From positions 1-64,000 of the forward strand of contig JAHPZE010000026.1 of assembly GCA_019058365.1 (NCBI GenBank): a stretch of 64,000 nucleotides of DNA, in the 5' to 3' direction. The notes under the pieces are model-generated. The model was not told the DNA's origin. It searched no databases and worked only from the letters and a program-made list of their open reading frames with translations. A program made the translations under genes and the position numbers. Of the stretch, positions 1-9,377 are shown piece by piece (the first letter of the stretch is position 1; each line of letters begins with the position of its first letter). The stretch is from Promethearchaeota archaeon. Lineage in GTDB: Archaea > Asgardarchaeota > Lokiarchaeia > Sigyniarchaeales > SOKP01.

Positions 1-91
1 ATAAAAATTAAAGGTGAATAAAGATTTAGTGTATGAAGGGAAATTAAAAATTATCCTTTTTTTATATAAAGGTGAAAAAATAAAACTAAGA

Positions 92-664
92 TTAAGAGAA
101 ACTTGAGATCTTAGCTATTGTATATAATTTTTTGACAAGTACTTTAAAAGCATCAGTTACCCCTTGTCCTGTCAACGCACTCGTTTTATAATATCCAATA
201 AATCTATAATTTTTCGCTAATTGTTCCACATTTATATCAGAAGTTGGTAAACCCGGATTTGAGCTTAAAGTTGCCTCATCAGCTAAATCTACTTTATTTC
301 CAAATAACACTATTGGTATATTTTCACAATGTTTTTTTAGATCTTCAAACCATCGAGGAACATGGTCATAACTTTGAATTTGTTCTGGAGCGTGAGAAAA
401 GACAATTATAGCCCCGGAACTTCCTGTATAGAATCTTTGACGTAATGCTTGGAATTGATCTTGACCAGCAATGTCCCAAAGATACAATCTAACTTTCTCT
501 CCATCAATAGATTCCTCATATTTAGAAAATTGTGTTCCTAAAGTTGCTATATACTCCTTTTGAAAAGATCCTTGAGTATATTTTTTAATTAATGAGGTCT
601 TACCAACTGTTCCATCCCCAATTATGACAACTTTGAACCCATACCCTTTTTCATCATCACTCAT
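92..664 (-). CDS. Ras/Rab-like small GTPase
   Basis: 190-residue single-domain GTPase of the Ras superfamily, a GTP-driven molecular switch. Visible motifs: P-loop GDGTVGKTS near residues 16-24, the switch II motif WDIAGQDQF, the guanine-specificity motif GNKVDLAD and the SAL motif TSALTG. All key residues are present, so it should bind and hydrolyse GTP. The C-terminus ends in a hydrophobic and serine-rich stretch without a prenylatable cysteine, so membrane attachment by prenylation is not indicated. ATG start with a short acidic lead into the first strand. Such expanded GTPase sets are characteristic of Asgard archaea. The specific pathway cannot be read from sequence. Confidence 0.93.
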   Translation of the reverse strand: MSDDEKGYGFKVVIIGDGTVGKTSLIKKYTQGSFQKEYIATLGTQFSKYEESIDGEKVRLYLWDIAGQDQFQALRQRFYTGSSGAIIVFSHAPEQIQSYDHVPRWFEDLKKHCENIPIVLFGNKVDLADEATLSSNPGLPTSDINVEQLAKNYRFIGYYKTSALTGQGVTDAFKVLVKKLYTIAKISSFS

Positions 665-898
665 TCTATTTGTCCATCTTTATAAGTGTAATTTCCCTTT
701 TTTATATAGTAAAAGCCAGATATTTTAAATTTTTACAATATAACAAATGCAATCTAAAAGAAGGGTATTATTCATCTTAAATTAAACCTTATACAATATC
801 ACTATATATAAAATCAATAATTAATAAGATACCTTTTCAAGATTGTTTTAGTCCTTAATTTTAAGACAGTTTTTCAATTCTTCAGCTAAGTTTCTCAT

Positions 899-1609
899 TC
901 AGAGGTTGAAAAGCTTTATTAATTGTTCAGTATTGTCTACTAAGATATCGGGATTATGCTTATTTAAAGTTTCTTTTTGAGCAAGCCCACTTGCGACACA
1001 AATCATTGTAACCTTTGCTGTCTTGCCTGCTTCGATATCAGTTGTCATATCTCCAATAAAAATCGCCTCGTTAGGTTTTAGTTTCCATTTATCGAGTATT
1101 TTAAGAATGCCTTCAGGATTAGGCTTGACTTCTGAAACATCGTTAAAACCAACTATTGTACTAAAATAATTAGAAAGATTGAATTTCTCTAGAATTTCTT
1201 CGGCATATTGACTTTTATTATTTGTTAATATAGCTAATTTCTTATGTTTCGATAATTTTGAGATTAATTTATCTATCCCTTCGTAAATGGAGGATTCAGC
1301 ATCTTTATACTTATTAAACTGGTTAAACATAAAAATAGCAATTCGTAATTTCTTGAAAAAGCTTATTCCTTCTAAGAATTTTACTTTTAATAAATCATAG
1401 GAATTAAGAAGTATTTTTGGTACAGGATAATTTTGAATTTCCTCAATTAGATGTGCAATCTCTTCCATTGCTTCATCTGGATTGACATTCACTTGATATT
1501 TATCTACTGAATCATCAACGGCTTTCTTTATTGCTTCAGAGATATTAAAAATTACACCATCCATATCGAAGATGATTCCTTTATAATTATCTAAGTTAAT
1601 TTTTTCCAT
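899..1609 (-). CDS. HAD-superfamily phosphatase
   Basis: 236-residue haloacid-dehalogenase hydrolase. Motif I FDMDGVIF lies near residues 14-21 with both catalytic aspartates, motif II is the LTNN stretch, and motif IV is GDMTTDIEAGK. The helical cap lies between motifs I and II, as in phosphoglycolate-phosphatase-like subclass I members. The substrate is probably a small phosphorylated metabolite but is not determined by sequence. It stands alone on the minus strand between the Ras-like GTPase and a divergently transcribed acidic protein. Confidence 0.9.
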   Translation of the reverse strand: MEKINLDNYKGIIFDMDGVIFNISEAIKKAVDDSVDKYQVNVNPDEAMEEIAHLIEEIQNYPVPKILLNSYDLLKVKFLEGISFFKKLRIAIFMFNQFNKYKDAESSIYEGIDKLISKLSKHKKLAILTNNKSQYAEEILEKFNLSNYFSTIVGFNDVSEVKPNPEGILKILDKWKLKPNEAIFIGDMTTDIEAGKTAKVTMICVASGLAQKETLNKHNPDILVDNTEQLIKLFNL

Positions 1610-1712
1610 ACTAAAGTCTATTAATATTTAGAACAATTTTAATTATACGAATATCAATAATTTAATTATATAACTATTAAAAATTTTAATTATGATCTCT
1701 TTTTAGTTAAAA

Positions 1713-2603
1713 ATGAGCAAAGATCAAGAAGAAGAAAGCGAAGAATTAGGTATGGATGAAAAGGAGGTAGAAGATAATGATTTGGAAACATATCTTAGAG
1801 ATATAAAAGCACTTGAAACTGACTTTTCAGATATAGAAGATTTAGATATGGAAGAGCTTCAAGAAATCCAAGATGCAATTACGAAAGTTAAGGAAGGTGA
1901 AGAATTTCCTGAAGATGAATCAATTGGTGTAAAAAAAGCTGAAGAAGTAGAAATAATTGATGAAGTTAAAGAAGAAGAAGAAGCCAAAGAAGCTATGATT
2001 ACAGATTTTTCTGATTTGGATGAAATTGATTTTGATGAATTAAAGGAGATGCAAGAAGCTATTGAAACAGTTCAACAGGAGCAATTTGATGATTTACTTG
2101 ATCAAGGAGGTGAAGTTCAATCCACTCAAGAAGTATCTAAAGAATTGGAGGATAGAATTAAACAAGAACTATTAAAAAGAAAAGAATTAGAAGTAGAGGA
2201 AGTTATTACTCCTGAAAAGTTTTTAGATTATATTAAGGATAAACGTGAAAAAATTTGGTATCACGCTCTTTATTATTTAGTATTCAATATTGAGGACCAT
2301 ATTGCTTCCAAAGTATTACTGTATGACGTTTTAAAAGAAGTGACAAGTAAATCTGCTATTGATCCGATTCCAGAGCATCAATTTTATTTTGGATTAGGTT
2401 ATATCTTAAGATTAAATTTAAATACTAAGCAGGTTGTACGGTTTTTAAGAGATGGAACGTTTAAAATTAATGTTAATGTTGAAAATTTAAAGGAGATTCT
2501 TGAAGCGGCTGGCGAACCAATAAGTACAAAACCTATAATTGAAGAAGAAGAAAAAAAGAGAATGTTCAAGGATTTCCTTGATGAAGATTTTATGGATATC
2601 TGA
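1713..2603 (+). CDS. Acidic protein with internal duplication, unknown function
   Basis: 296 residues, not recognised. The first half is very acidic and carries a duplicated 24-residue segment at residues 36-59 and 97-120, each opening TDFSD and followed by an amphipathic helix of the form EELQEIQDAI / DELKEMQEAI. Residues from about 165 to 265 look like a compact helical domain (WYHALYYLVFNIEDH and following). A short acidic tail ends in DEDFMDI. No membrane segments. It is followed after 39 bp by an EngB-like GTPase on the same strand, so the two are probably cotranscribed. The repeated acidic helices could be protein-binding motifs; this is inference. Confidence 0.75.
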   Translation: MSKDQEEESEELGMDEKEVEDNDLETYLRDIKALETDFSDIEDLDMEELQEIQDAITKVKEGEEFPEDESIGVKKAEEVEIIDEVKEEEEAKEAMITDFSDLDEIDFDELKEMQEAIETVQQEQFDDLLDQGGEVQSTQEVSKELEDRIKQELLKRKELEVEEVITPEKFLDYIKDKREKIWYHALYYLVFNIEDHIASKVLLYDVLKEVTSKSAIDPIPEHQFYFGLGYILRLNLNTKQVVRFLRDGTFKINVNVENLKEILEAAGEPISTKPIIEEEEKKRMFKDFLDEDFMDI

Positions 2604-2642
2604 AAATTACATAATAATTTCACTTAAAACTTGTTTAATAAA

Positions 2643-3278
2643 ATGAAGGAAAAACCCTCCTTATTAATAATTGGAAATTCAAATGTTGGAAAGACTTCTA
2701 TAACCAGATTATTAATGGCAAATCCTCGTAAATTTAAAGGTAAATCAGGGAAAAAACCGGGGAGTACTTTGTTAATAAAGCCTATTTCACAATCGAGCAT
2801 GCTTTATCAAATTATTGATTTGCCTGGTTTTGGTTATATGAAGCATCCAAGTCATCGAAGACAAGAACACATAAAGAAGCAAATAGTACTTCATATTGAA
2901 AAGCACCATAAAGATTATTTTTTTGGTTTAGTTGTAATTAACATTTTAAGGATTGAAGATGAACTGCAAAAATATTTCATTCAGAATAAGAAAACAATTC
3001 CTTTAAGTTTTGAATTAATTAACTTTCTTAAAGAGTTCAAAATTCCACTCCTAATAGTAATAAATAAAATTGATAAAGTTTCAAATATAGATAAAGACAG
3101 AATTATCTCTCTTTTTCTCAATTCGGCTGAAAAATTCGGTTTAAATATTGTTAGAATTGAAAAAAATAATCCAGAAAAGTTGAATGATATTCCATTAGTA
3201 GAATTTTCAGCATTAAAAAAGATGAATCTTGGTAAATTAAAAGAGACAATATCAAAATTTCTTAAAAATAAAAACTAG
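2643..3278 (+). CDS. EngB/YihA-like TRAFAC GTPase
   Basis: About 211 residues. It has G1 GNSNVGKTSI, G3 DLPGFGYM, G4 NKIDKV and a SALK G5 motif, an order and spacing matching the EngB (YsxC) family. Bacterial EngB assists large-subunit ribosome assembly; archaeal relatives are less studied. The longer frame begins at a TTG four codons earlier, but the ATG at 2643 leads directly into KEKPSLLIIGN and is preferred. It lies downstream of the acidic repeat protein on the same strand. Confidence 0.85.
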   Translation: MKEKPSLLIIGNSNVGKTSITRLLMANPRKFKGKSGKKPGSTLLIKPISQSSMLYQIIDLPGFGYMKHPSHRRQEHIKKQIVLHIEKHHKDYFFGLVVINILRIEDELQKYFIQNKKTIPLSFELINFLKEFKIPLLIVINKIDKVSNIDKDRIISLFLNSAEKFGLNIVRIEKNNPEKLNDIPLVEFSALKKMNLGKLKETISKFLKNKN

Positions 3279-3321
3279 TTAAACCATACTCCTGATCCTG
3301 ATTTTTTCTTCCATTCAATAA

Positions 3322-4614
3322 TTACGGTTTAGTTATCTTTGGATCCTTTTCCTTATCCCAATTGACTGCAAATAAAAAATCTCTACTAGGTTCATTTTTA
3401 TAGATCAATGGAAATCCACTCACTTTTTCAAATTTAAGAGCTATCTTTTCTAAATAATCATACTCTGGAAAATAATCCTTCCCTTGCTTATCACTTTTTA
3501 ATCTTTCTTTTATTAATAAAGCTTTTGCTTGTAACGTAAATCCTTTTATTTCAAAAAAGTTTGGACTAACATTCTCTATAATTTTGGCATATTCATTAAT
3601 CAGTTTATCATTCAAATTAAGATCTTTAATTGCAGTTAGCCTTACAACCGATCTACAAGATAATGAATTTATTAAATCTAAACTATGCAATATATTATTC
3701 CAACCATTTCTAATCATAGGACGACAGACTTTCTTATAAATCTGGTCATTTGGAGCAGGTAATGTGATATATAACTGTGTAGGTAGGTGTTCTAACTTTT
3801 CAATCTTTTCTGGTAGTGTTCCATTAGTGACTATAAACGTAGTTATATTACGATTTTTAAATTCTTGCACAAATTCAGAAATTCTTGGATATAAAAGAGG
3901 TTCTCCATCAAGAGAAATAGCTGCATGATTGGGTATCATTGCTTCACTATGAGCTTGCATAATTTCATTAGGTGAAGTTAATTCTCTATTAATTAATACT
4001 TCTAACTCATCTCGAGAGCCAATGCAATAATTAATATCATCATCTAATCTAAAATTATTAGATGGGTCATTAGTTGATTTAATAAATTTTTGATTCTTTA
4101 GAAGTGTGAGGGCTCGTTCAATTTTATTCTTTGAAACATGAATATTATTACTAAGAGAATGTATATCATGGATTTGATGACTATTTAAAAGCATATAATA
4201 GAGGATGTCAATCATGATTTCATAATTGTCAAGGTATCGTCTCAATGGTAAATGATTAGTAATGATATCCTTATGATGTCGTAACATATCATCAATAAGT
4301 AATTTAGGGTTATCAGGTTCAACAACAAATTCACTCCCTAGTGACCCAGACTCTATATCCCTCCAACAAAAAACACATTGGTGATTACAAAATGGTAGAG
4401 AAGGGGTATTTTGCATACATCTATGGCTTTGTATTCCAAATACACCCTTATAGCAATTACGATTATTTCTTCCCGTTTCAAGTCTTTGTTCAAGCCAATG
4501 ACAAGGTTTAACAGAAGAATGTTTATTTTCTCCAACAATTCTATATGTTGTTTTTGTGTAAGCCTCAACAAACTCATTTGTGATTTTGTTATCAATGATA
4601 TATCTATCTTTCAT
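3322..4614 (-). CDS. taw1: tRNA 4-demethylwyosine synthase, TYW1/Taw1, with insertion
   Basis: Radical SAM enzyme that condenses pyruvate with N1-methylguanosine-37 of tRNA-Phe to form the tricyclic wyosine core. The SAM cluster motif CNHQCVFC is at residues 76-83. Cysteines near residues 38, 54 and 66 could hold the second iron-sulfur cluster known in this family. The conserved region SLDGEPLLYPRI follows near residue 234. At 430 residues it is longer than usual archaeal Taw1. The excess is a segment at about residues 125-195 that resembles a winged-helix domain (IHDIHSLSNNIHVSKNKIERALTLL as alternating helices). It stands alone, divergent from the nucleoside phosphorylase. Confidence 0.92.
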   Translation of the reverse strand: MKDRYIIDNKITNEFVEAYTKTTYRIVGENKHSSVKPCHWLEQRLETGRNNRNCYKGVFGIQSHRCMQNTPSLPFCNHQCVFCWRDIESGSLGSEFVVEPDNPKLLIDDMLRHHKDIITNHLPLRRYLDNYEIMIDILYYMLLNSHQIHDIHSLSNNIHVSKNKIERALTLLKNQKFIKSTNDPSNNFRLDDDINYCIGSRDELEVLINRELTSPNEIMQAHSEAMIPNHAAISLDGEPLLYPRISEFVQEFKNRNITTFIVTNGTLPEKIEKLEHLPTQLYITLPAPNDQIYKKVCRPMIRNGWNNILHSLDLINSLSCRSVVRLTAIKDLNLNDKLINEYAKIIENVSPNFFEIKGFTLQAKALLIKERLKSDKQGKDYFPEYDYLEKIALKFEKVSGFPLIYKNEPSRDFLFAVNWDKEKDPKITKP

Positions 4615-4791
4615 TAAAGAACCACTATGAACTCGAAATTCTCACTAGTTTATATAAATAATTGTATTTTATTAAGATATTAAATTATATTCTTTAAAAT
4701 TATAAGTACATAAATAATTAGTACGGTACTTTTAGAATATAATTAAAAATATGGTTTTAGTTTATTAGGATAAATAAAAAAACGGTTCAAA

Positions 4792-5667
4792 ATGTTAAAT
4801 AGAATGAAAAATGAGTTGTTAAATTTAGGATTAAAATTTATCAGTGTAAATGAGAAAATTGTGAGAATGCTACTAGAAACTAGCCCTTCAAATGTAAATG
4901 AAATTGTAATCCTTCCAGCTGTTAAAATTGTAATGAAAAAATTATTGAACAAACTGCAAAATAAAAGAATTTATGGAAGAATATATAACGGGGAGCTAAA
5001 TGATGTCAAAGTTAGCATTGTTCGTTCTTTGGTTGGAGCACCTAACTGCGCAATGACTGTAGAAGCATTAAGAAGGTGTAAAACCAAAATCATTATTAGA
5101 ATTGATGTATGTGGAGGAATAGAAAATGAAAATATTCCAATTAGCATCGGAGATATTATAATCCCAAAATTAGCTTTTTGTGATGAGGGGACCACGCCCC
5201 AATATATTAGAGAACATCCTTCTTTAGTTAATGAATTGGAGTCTATTTCTAATCCAATGGGAAAATTTCAAAACTTACTCACAGGGAATCAAACTATTTT
5301 TATATCTAAACCTAATGAGAAACTAAAAGAATTGTTTTTAAGCAATTGTACCGCACTTTTTCCAAATAAATTCAAGGAAACTAATTTATGGACAACTGAT
5401 GCTCTTTTTTGCGAAAGTCTAGAGTTTATAAGAGCTCTGAGCTCGATAAATATACATACTATTGATATGGAATCCTCTATATTATTTTTACTAGGAAAAA
5501 TTTACAATTTAAAAACAGTATCTCTTCTCTCTGTTTCGGATTTACCAGGGCATCCAAAGTATGATTTACTTACTTCAAATGAGATTCATCCAGATATGGA
5601 AAATGGAATTGATAATGCGATTAAATTATTAATCCAAATCCTACCTAATGTTAAGAGAGAAATTTAA
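4792..5667 (+). CDS. Nucleoside phosphorylase (PNP/UDP family)
   Basis: 291-residue member of the purine/uridine phosphorylase superfamily, which cleaves nucleosides with phosphate in salvage. Family features: GAPNCAMTVEALRRC and the following RIDVCGGI strand (about residues 82-105), the TDALFCES segment, and the IDMESS motif that contacts ribose near residue 224. The C-terminal SVSDLPGHPKYD is close to the uridine-phosphorylase group. Purine versus pyrimidine preference is uncertain. The N-terminal 60 residues are longer than in bacterial Udp. Confidence 0.85.
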   Translation: MLNRMKNELLNLGLKFISVNEKIVRMLLETSPSNVNEIVILPAVKIVMKKLLNKLQNKRIYGRIYNGELNDVKVSIVRSLVGAPNCAMTVEALRRCKTKIIIRIDVCGGIENENIPISIGDIIIPKLAFCDEGTTPQYIREHPSLVNELESISNPMGKFQNLLTGNQTIFISKPNEKLKELFLSNCTALFPNKFKETNLWTTDALFCESLEFIRALSSINIHTIDMESSILFLLGKIYNLKTVSLLSVSDLPGHPKYDLLTSNEIHPDMENGIDNAIKLLIQILPNVKREI

Positions 5668-5693
5668 TACTATTAAAGGATACTTGAATTTAC

Positions 5694-6578
5694 TTAAAGC
5701 CCTTTTAGGAGTGATTTAAAATCAGGTTCATCAAAAAATTCATTATATAATTTAAGGAGTTCAATATTAACTAAATGAATTTTCTTATCTGACTGATTTT
5801 TAGTGGATTTTACAAGATTTAGTTTTTTTAATTTTTTTATGTGATATAAAATTGTTCCTGAATACATATCAAGAACTTCAGCTATTTTTGAGACTGTTAC
5901 TGATTCATCCTTAAATATCTGTTCTAATAACTTAGGAATCAACGGATTTAAAAAAATAATTTTGTATTTATCATAATCTTCTGGCACATCATTAAGAAAA
6001 TAGTGAAGAGATTTTCCAATTTTTTTGGATCTTATTAGTTTAAATCGCTCAAGAGTCATTACATGTTTTAAAAATGGCGTTCTGGTGATATCTAATTCCT
6101 TCTCGATCTTTTCATCTCTCGCATGAATACCTGGATTTTCTTTTATGAAATCAAGTATTTTTAACAATTTTTCATTAGTAAGAATCTCTAATTTGGTACG
6201 TCTTTCATTGGTTACAATCCAATTTTTCTCTTCTAAACTTCGAATAGCAATAAAAATTTCCTCCTTACTGTATCCTTTTCTGTATGAGAGTTTAGCGATG
6301 CATTTAGCATATAATTTTTCTATTATTGGATACTTTTGGATTTGACTTTCTGATTCAATTTCAAATTCAGTTTCGTATCGTTTTAATTTTAATATCTCCG
6401 AAGCAATATCCAATACATCTTTTTCTATTTCGTTCAGTTCATCAACAATTTCTTCTTGTTGCTCTTCTTTTATCTCTACTTCTTGTAACGGCCTAAAATC
6501 AAGACGCCTAAATGAACTATCCTGTAGATTTTCTTCTTCCTTGCTACGTTTGGGTTCTCTTCTTCTTTCAAGCGACAT
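5694..6578 (-). CDS. Winged-helix protein with tandem HTH domains
   Basis: 294 residues. A charged, acidic low-complexity N-terminus (about 1-70) is followed by up to three winged-helix units: about 85-125 (KEEIFIAIRSLEEKNWIV), about 130-185 (LKILDFIKENPGIHARDEKI then HVMTLERFKLI) and about 200-265 (LLEQIFKDESVTVSKIAEVL then ILYHIKKLKKLNLV). This arrangement is common in archaeal transcription regulators. The start lies 2 bp after the stop of the upstream membrane zinc-ribbon protein, so the two are almost certainly cotranscribed and possibly functionally coupled. Confidence 0.8.
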   Translation of the reverse strand: MSLERRREPKRSKEEENLQDSSFRRLDFRPLQEVEIKEEQQEEIVDELNEIEKDVLDIASEILKLKRYETEFEIESESQIQKYPIIEKLYAKCIAKLSYRKGYSKEEIFIAIRSLEEKNWIVTNERRTKLEILTNEKLLKILDFIKENPGIHARDEKIEKELDITRTPFLKHVMTLERFKLIRSKKIGKSLHYFLNDVPEDYDKYKIIFLNPLIPKLLEQIFKDESVTVSKIAEVLDMYSGTILYHIKKLKKLNLVKSTKNQSDKKIHLVNIELLKLYNEFFDEPDFKSLLKGL

Positions 6579-6580
6579 AA

Positions 6581-8182
6581 TTAGGCGTTTTCCTCTAAAA
6601 ATTGAACAAATTTTATTTGTTCTTCAACATCCATATATTTTAATTGTTCTACAATCTTATCATAGTGTTTAGGTTTAACATTTGGAAGTTTTCGAATTCT
6701 ATTGATTAATTTTTTGGGTATTTCTCTATAAAGGCTTACAATTGCATCAATATATTTAACCTGTTCCTCTTTTGTTAGGAAAGCAAGTTCTTCTAACAAC
6801 TCCCTCTTTTCTTTTTTCGAGACTTTTAAATCTATTATCTGTTTTCTTAAATCTTTGGATAAAAGAGCAAAGATTTTAGAGAAATATTCTTTTACCAACT
6901 TTTTATCGTTTTCATCTTTTACCGGTAAAAGAGATTCGTGCAATTTTAATTTATATTCCTCTTCTCTTTTTTCTCTTTCCTCTTTATCTAATTTTAATGG
7001 GATCTCCTCAAGTTCCTCCACCGTAATGTCTTCTACTTTTTTTGGTTTAATTTCAACTTTTTCTTCTTCAGGAATTATTGGTACTTGAGTTTTAATCGGT
7101 TTTTCTACAGGTTTTATTTCAATTTCTTTCTCTTCAGGGGTTACCATCTCTGGAGGTTCTATTTTCCTTAATATAGGCGTTGGAGGAGTCGGAGGACTTG
7201 GAATGTAATATGCTGGTCTTGTAACTGTTGATACTTCTTGGGTTTTTTCTTTTGGTTTTCCAAGAAATAAGAAAAATATCAAAACACCTTTTAGTAAGAT
7301 AAAGATCCCTGCGGCATAAAATATTATTCCAAAAATTCCTAGAAAGAAAAATTTTACCGAATCCTTAAATTCAAATTGTTGTTTTTCTTTGATTTCATTT
7401 TTTTTTTTACTATCAATAAGTAGAACTGATAAAGCAATTAATAGAAAACCGAAATAAAGTAATAGTATTGACGGAATTTCAATATTAAACGGTAAATATA
7501 ATCTCGCATTACCTATCCTGGGGATATAAATTCCATCTGAATATATTCTAAATATTCCAAATATAATTATTAAAAAACCCGCTTTTGCAGAAAAATAATT
7601 CAAAGAATTTTTTGCAAGTAAACCTAGTTCATATTTTTTAAGATCCTTATTTTTTGAATCTGTAATGACGTAGATTATAATAAAGATACCTTTAATAAGG
7701 ATTATAACTCCAAGCCCATATAAAATGCAACCTAATATGCCCCAACCAAATGAGTCAAGAAAAATCTCGTTATATTTTTTCTCCTTTATTTTATGAGAAA
7801 TATATACTCTATCGTATAGTAAGAGAAATAAACCCATCAAACCTTGTGAAATTCGTTCAAATAAAAGTCCAGTATCCCAAAAAACAGCAATTTCCGCAAT
7901 TAATCCAAAAGAAACAAAAGTAAAAATAAATAGTGGAATAAAAGATATTTTATTTAAAAAAAGTATAAGATTCTCTAAACTGGATGATTTTTTTTCTGGT
8001 AATAAGTGATATGGTTTTTTCTTCCTCATATATGGAGTTGGAGCTGGTTTGAATACGACCCCTTCCAAAATAAAGGGAGATCCACATCTTTCGCAATAAA
8101 CTTGAAGATTGCTTTCAATTAAGTGAGAAAGTTCATCAGGAAATGCATACCCACATTCCCTACAAACATAAACCTTTGACAT
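6581..8182 (-). CDS. Membrane protein with N-terminal zinc ribbon and cytoplasmic helical tail
   Basis: 533 residues, family not recognised. The N-terminus carries a zinc ribbon (CRECG near residue 7, CERCG near residue 34). Hydrophobic segments from about 70 to 320 form several membrane spans, arranged as repeats of a short hydrophobic pair plus a long hydrophobic segment with similar FGxxxIxYG patterns. A proline- and glutamate-rich linker (about 330-400) leads to a helical, highly charged domain of about 130 residues. It appears to be an integral membrane protein with soluble parts on one side. Directly followed by the winged-helix gene (2 bp apart) and preceded by another zinc-ribbon membrane protein. 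Confidence 0.78.
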   Translation of the reverse strand: MSKVYVCRECGYAFPDELSHLIESNLQVYCERCGSPFILEGVVFKPAPTPYMRKKKPYHLLPEKKSSSLENLILFLNKISFIPLFIFTFVSFGLIAEIAVFWDTGLLFERISQGLMGLFLLLYDRVYISHKIKEKKYNEIFLDSFGWGILGCILYGLGVIILIKGIFIIIYVITDSKNKDLKKYELGLLAKNSLNYFSAKAGFLIIIFGIFRIYSDGIYIPRIGNARLYLPFNIEIPSILLLYFGFLLIALSVLLIDSKKKNEIKEKQQFEFKDSVKFFFLGIFGIIFYAAGIFILLKGVLIFFLFLGKPKEKTQEVSTVTRPAYYIPSPPTPPTPILRKIEPPEMVTPEEKEIEIKPVEKPIKTQVPIIPEEEKVEIKPKKVEDITVEELEEIPLKLDKEEREKREEEYKLKLHESLLPVKDENDKKLVKEYFSKIFALLSKDLRKQIIDLKVSKKEKRELLEELAFLTKEEQVKYIDAIVSLYREIPKKLINRIRKLPNVKPKHYDKIVEQLKYMDVEEQIKFVQFLEENA

Positions 8183-8261
8183 ATACTTTTACGACACCTT
8201 TATAATTATATTCTTGATTGTTTACTTTAATTTTTTTTGTTTAAAATAATATTGAAACTAT

Positions 8262-8747
8262 TTAATGAGAGACAGTTAGAGTCCTAAGGGCGTTATTTAG
8301 AGTAAGAAGTTCCCCACAATTCTCACAAAAAGTCATTCCATTCTTTTCAAAATGTATTTTCATTTTTTCAGAGATCTTTCTCCCACATTCACTACAATAT
8401 TCTAAAATGTAAATATTACTGTTAATCATATTATTCTGAATATTTAGATTTTTAACTTTTAGTTTGGAGGATTTTCGCTTACCCGAAACCAGGAAATAGA
8501 ACCCTTCAAATAATTTATAAAACCCATAACCGATATATTTAAGAAGATAGTATATTCCCTTAAAAATATAATACACTAAATATGCTATTCCTTTAATGGT
8601 ATAATATACAAGAGTTATAGCTAATATAAAAAGTGTAATTAATCCAATTAAAGTCAATACTTGTCCATATATAGGTTGTTCAACGAACCAATCAACAAAT
8701 ACATTATACCAGAAACCAATAGTATCAAAAAAAGTCTCCCAATCCAA
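8262..8747 (-). CDS. Membrane protein with C-terminal zinc ribbon
   Basis: About 161 residues, family unknown. Two hydrophobic segments in the first half (VLTLIGLITLFILAITLVYY and the aromatic IAYLVYYIFKGIYYLLKY stretch) are followed by a C-terminal ribbon with CSECG and CENCG. The open frame extends upstream to a TTG at 8825, but a GGTGA Shine-Dalgarno at 8755-8759 sits just before the TTG at 8747, so I place the start there. Its ribbon resembles the N-terminal ribbon of the next gene downstream, and both lie in the same leftward run, so they may act together. Confidence 0.7.
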   Translation of the reverse strand: MDWETFFDTIGFWYNVFVDWFVEQPIYGQVLTLIGLITLFILAITLVYYTIKGIAYLVYYIFKGIYYLLKYIGYGFYKLFEGFYFLVSGKRKSSKLKVKNLNIQNNMINSNIYILEYCSECGRKISEKMKIHFEKNGMTFCENCGELLTLNNALRTLTVSH

Positions 8748-8851
8748 TTTTAATTCACCAATTTTATTTATTTTTTTTCTATTAAAGAGAAGGTTAAAAT
8801 TGATTTTAAAAAAAATGGAGTCCAATTTTTAAAATAGTGGAAAATGAAATA

Positions 8852-9352
8852 TTAAAAAACAATTTTTTTCCAATCTAAAGCTTGAACTGTTTTTTTAAGG
8901 GAGTGATTATCATCTACTATATTATATACTAGATTTCTGAATATTTTTTCAGCGAGAACTCTAGATAGTTTAAATGAGACAATTGTATCTTGATTACCAT
9001 GGAAAACTATAACTGGGATATCTATAGGAGAATACTTTTTAGGATTTAGTTCCTGGGTTGACAAATAAGGTGCGAGTAGAATCAATTTAGATACTTTAGA
9101 AGGATTTTCGAGAGAAAAAATACTCGCAATCAAAGCTCCGAAACTAGAACCAATAATGATCCAATGTGCTTTATCCTTCACAATTGGAATTAATTGTTCC
9201 ATGCGTGCTTTTAATAAACTTCTAATTGAATATTTTGCAGAAAATGGTGTAAAACTCGGAGTTAAACAACCGGGTAATGTTTTCCTTAATAATTGCCCTT
9301 TAAATCCATCACCAGAGCTTTCAAGTCCATGAATAAAAATTATATTTGGCAT
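8852..9352 (-). CDS. Alpha/beta-hydrolase, small esterase-like
   Basis: About 166 residues. Catalytic features of the alpha/beta fold: oxyanion region FIHGLESSGDGF at the N-terminus, nucleophile elbow GSSFGA, acid in HGNQDTIV and histidine in DDNHSL. The small size resembles the YqiA/UPF0227 esterase group. The longer frame starts at 9448, inside the upstream gene. The ATG at 9352 leads directly into the first strand and removes that overlap, leaving 25 bp after the upstream stop, so it is chosen. Substrate unknown. Confidence 0.85.
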   Translation of the reverse strand: MPNIIFIHGLESSGDGFKGQLLRKTLPGCLTPSFTPFSAKYSIRSLLKARMEQLIPIVKDKAHWIIIGSSFGALIASIFSLENPSKVSKLILLAPYLSTQELNPKKYSPIDIPVIVFHGNQDTIVSFKLSRVLAEKIFRNLVYNIVDDNHSLKKTVQALDWKKIVF

Positions 9353-9377
9353 GTTTTTGTAATTCTTTTCTATTGTT

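Noticed and set aside
1..91. Partial gene at the left edge
   Set aside because: No frame is open across it, with stops in all frames. It contains GGTGAA-like strings, but no start followed by coding sequence.
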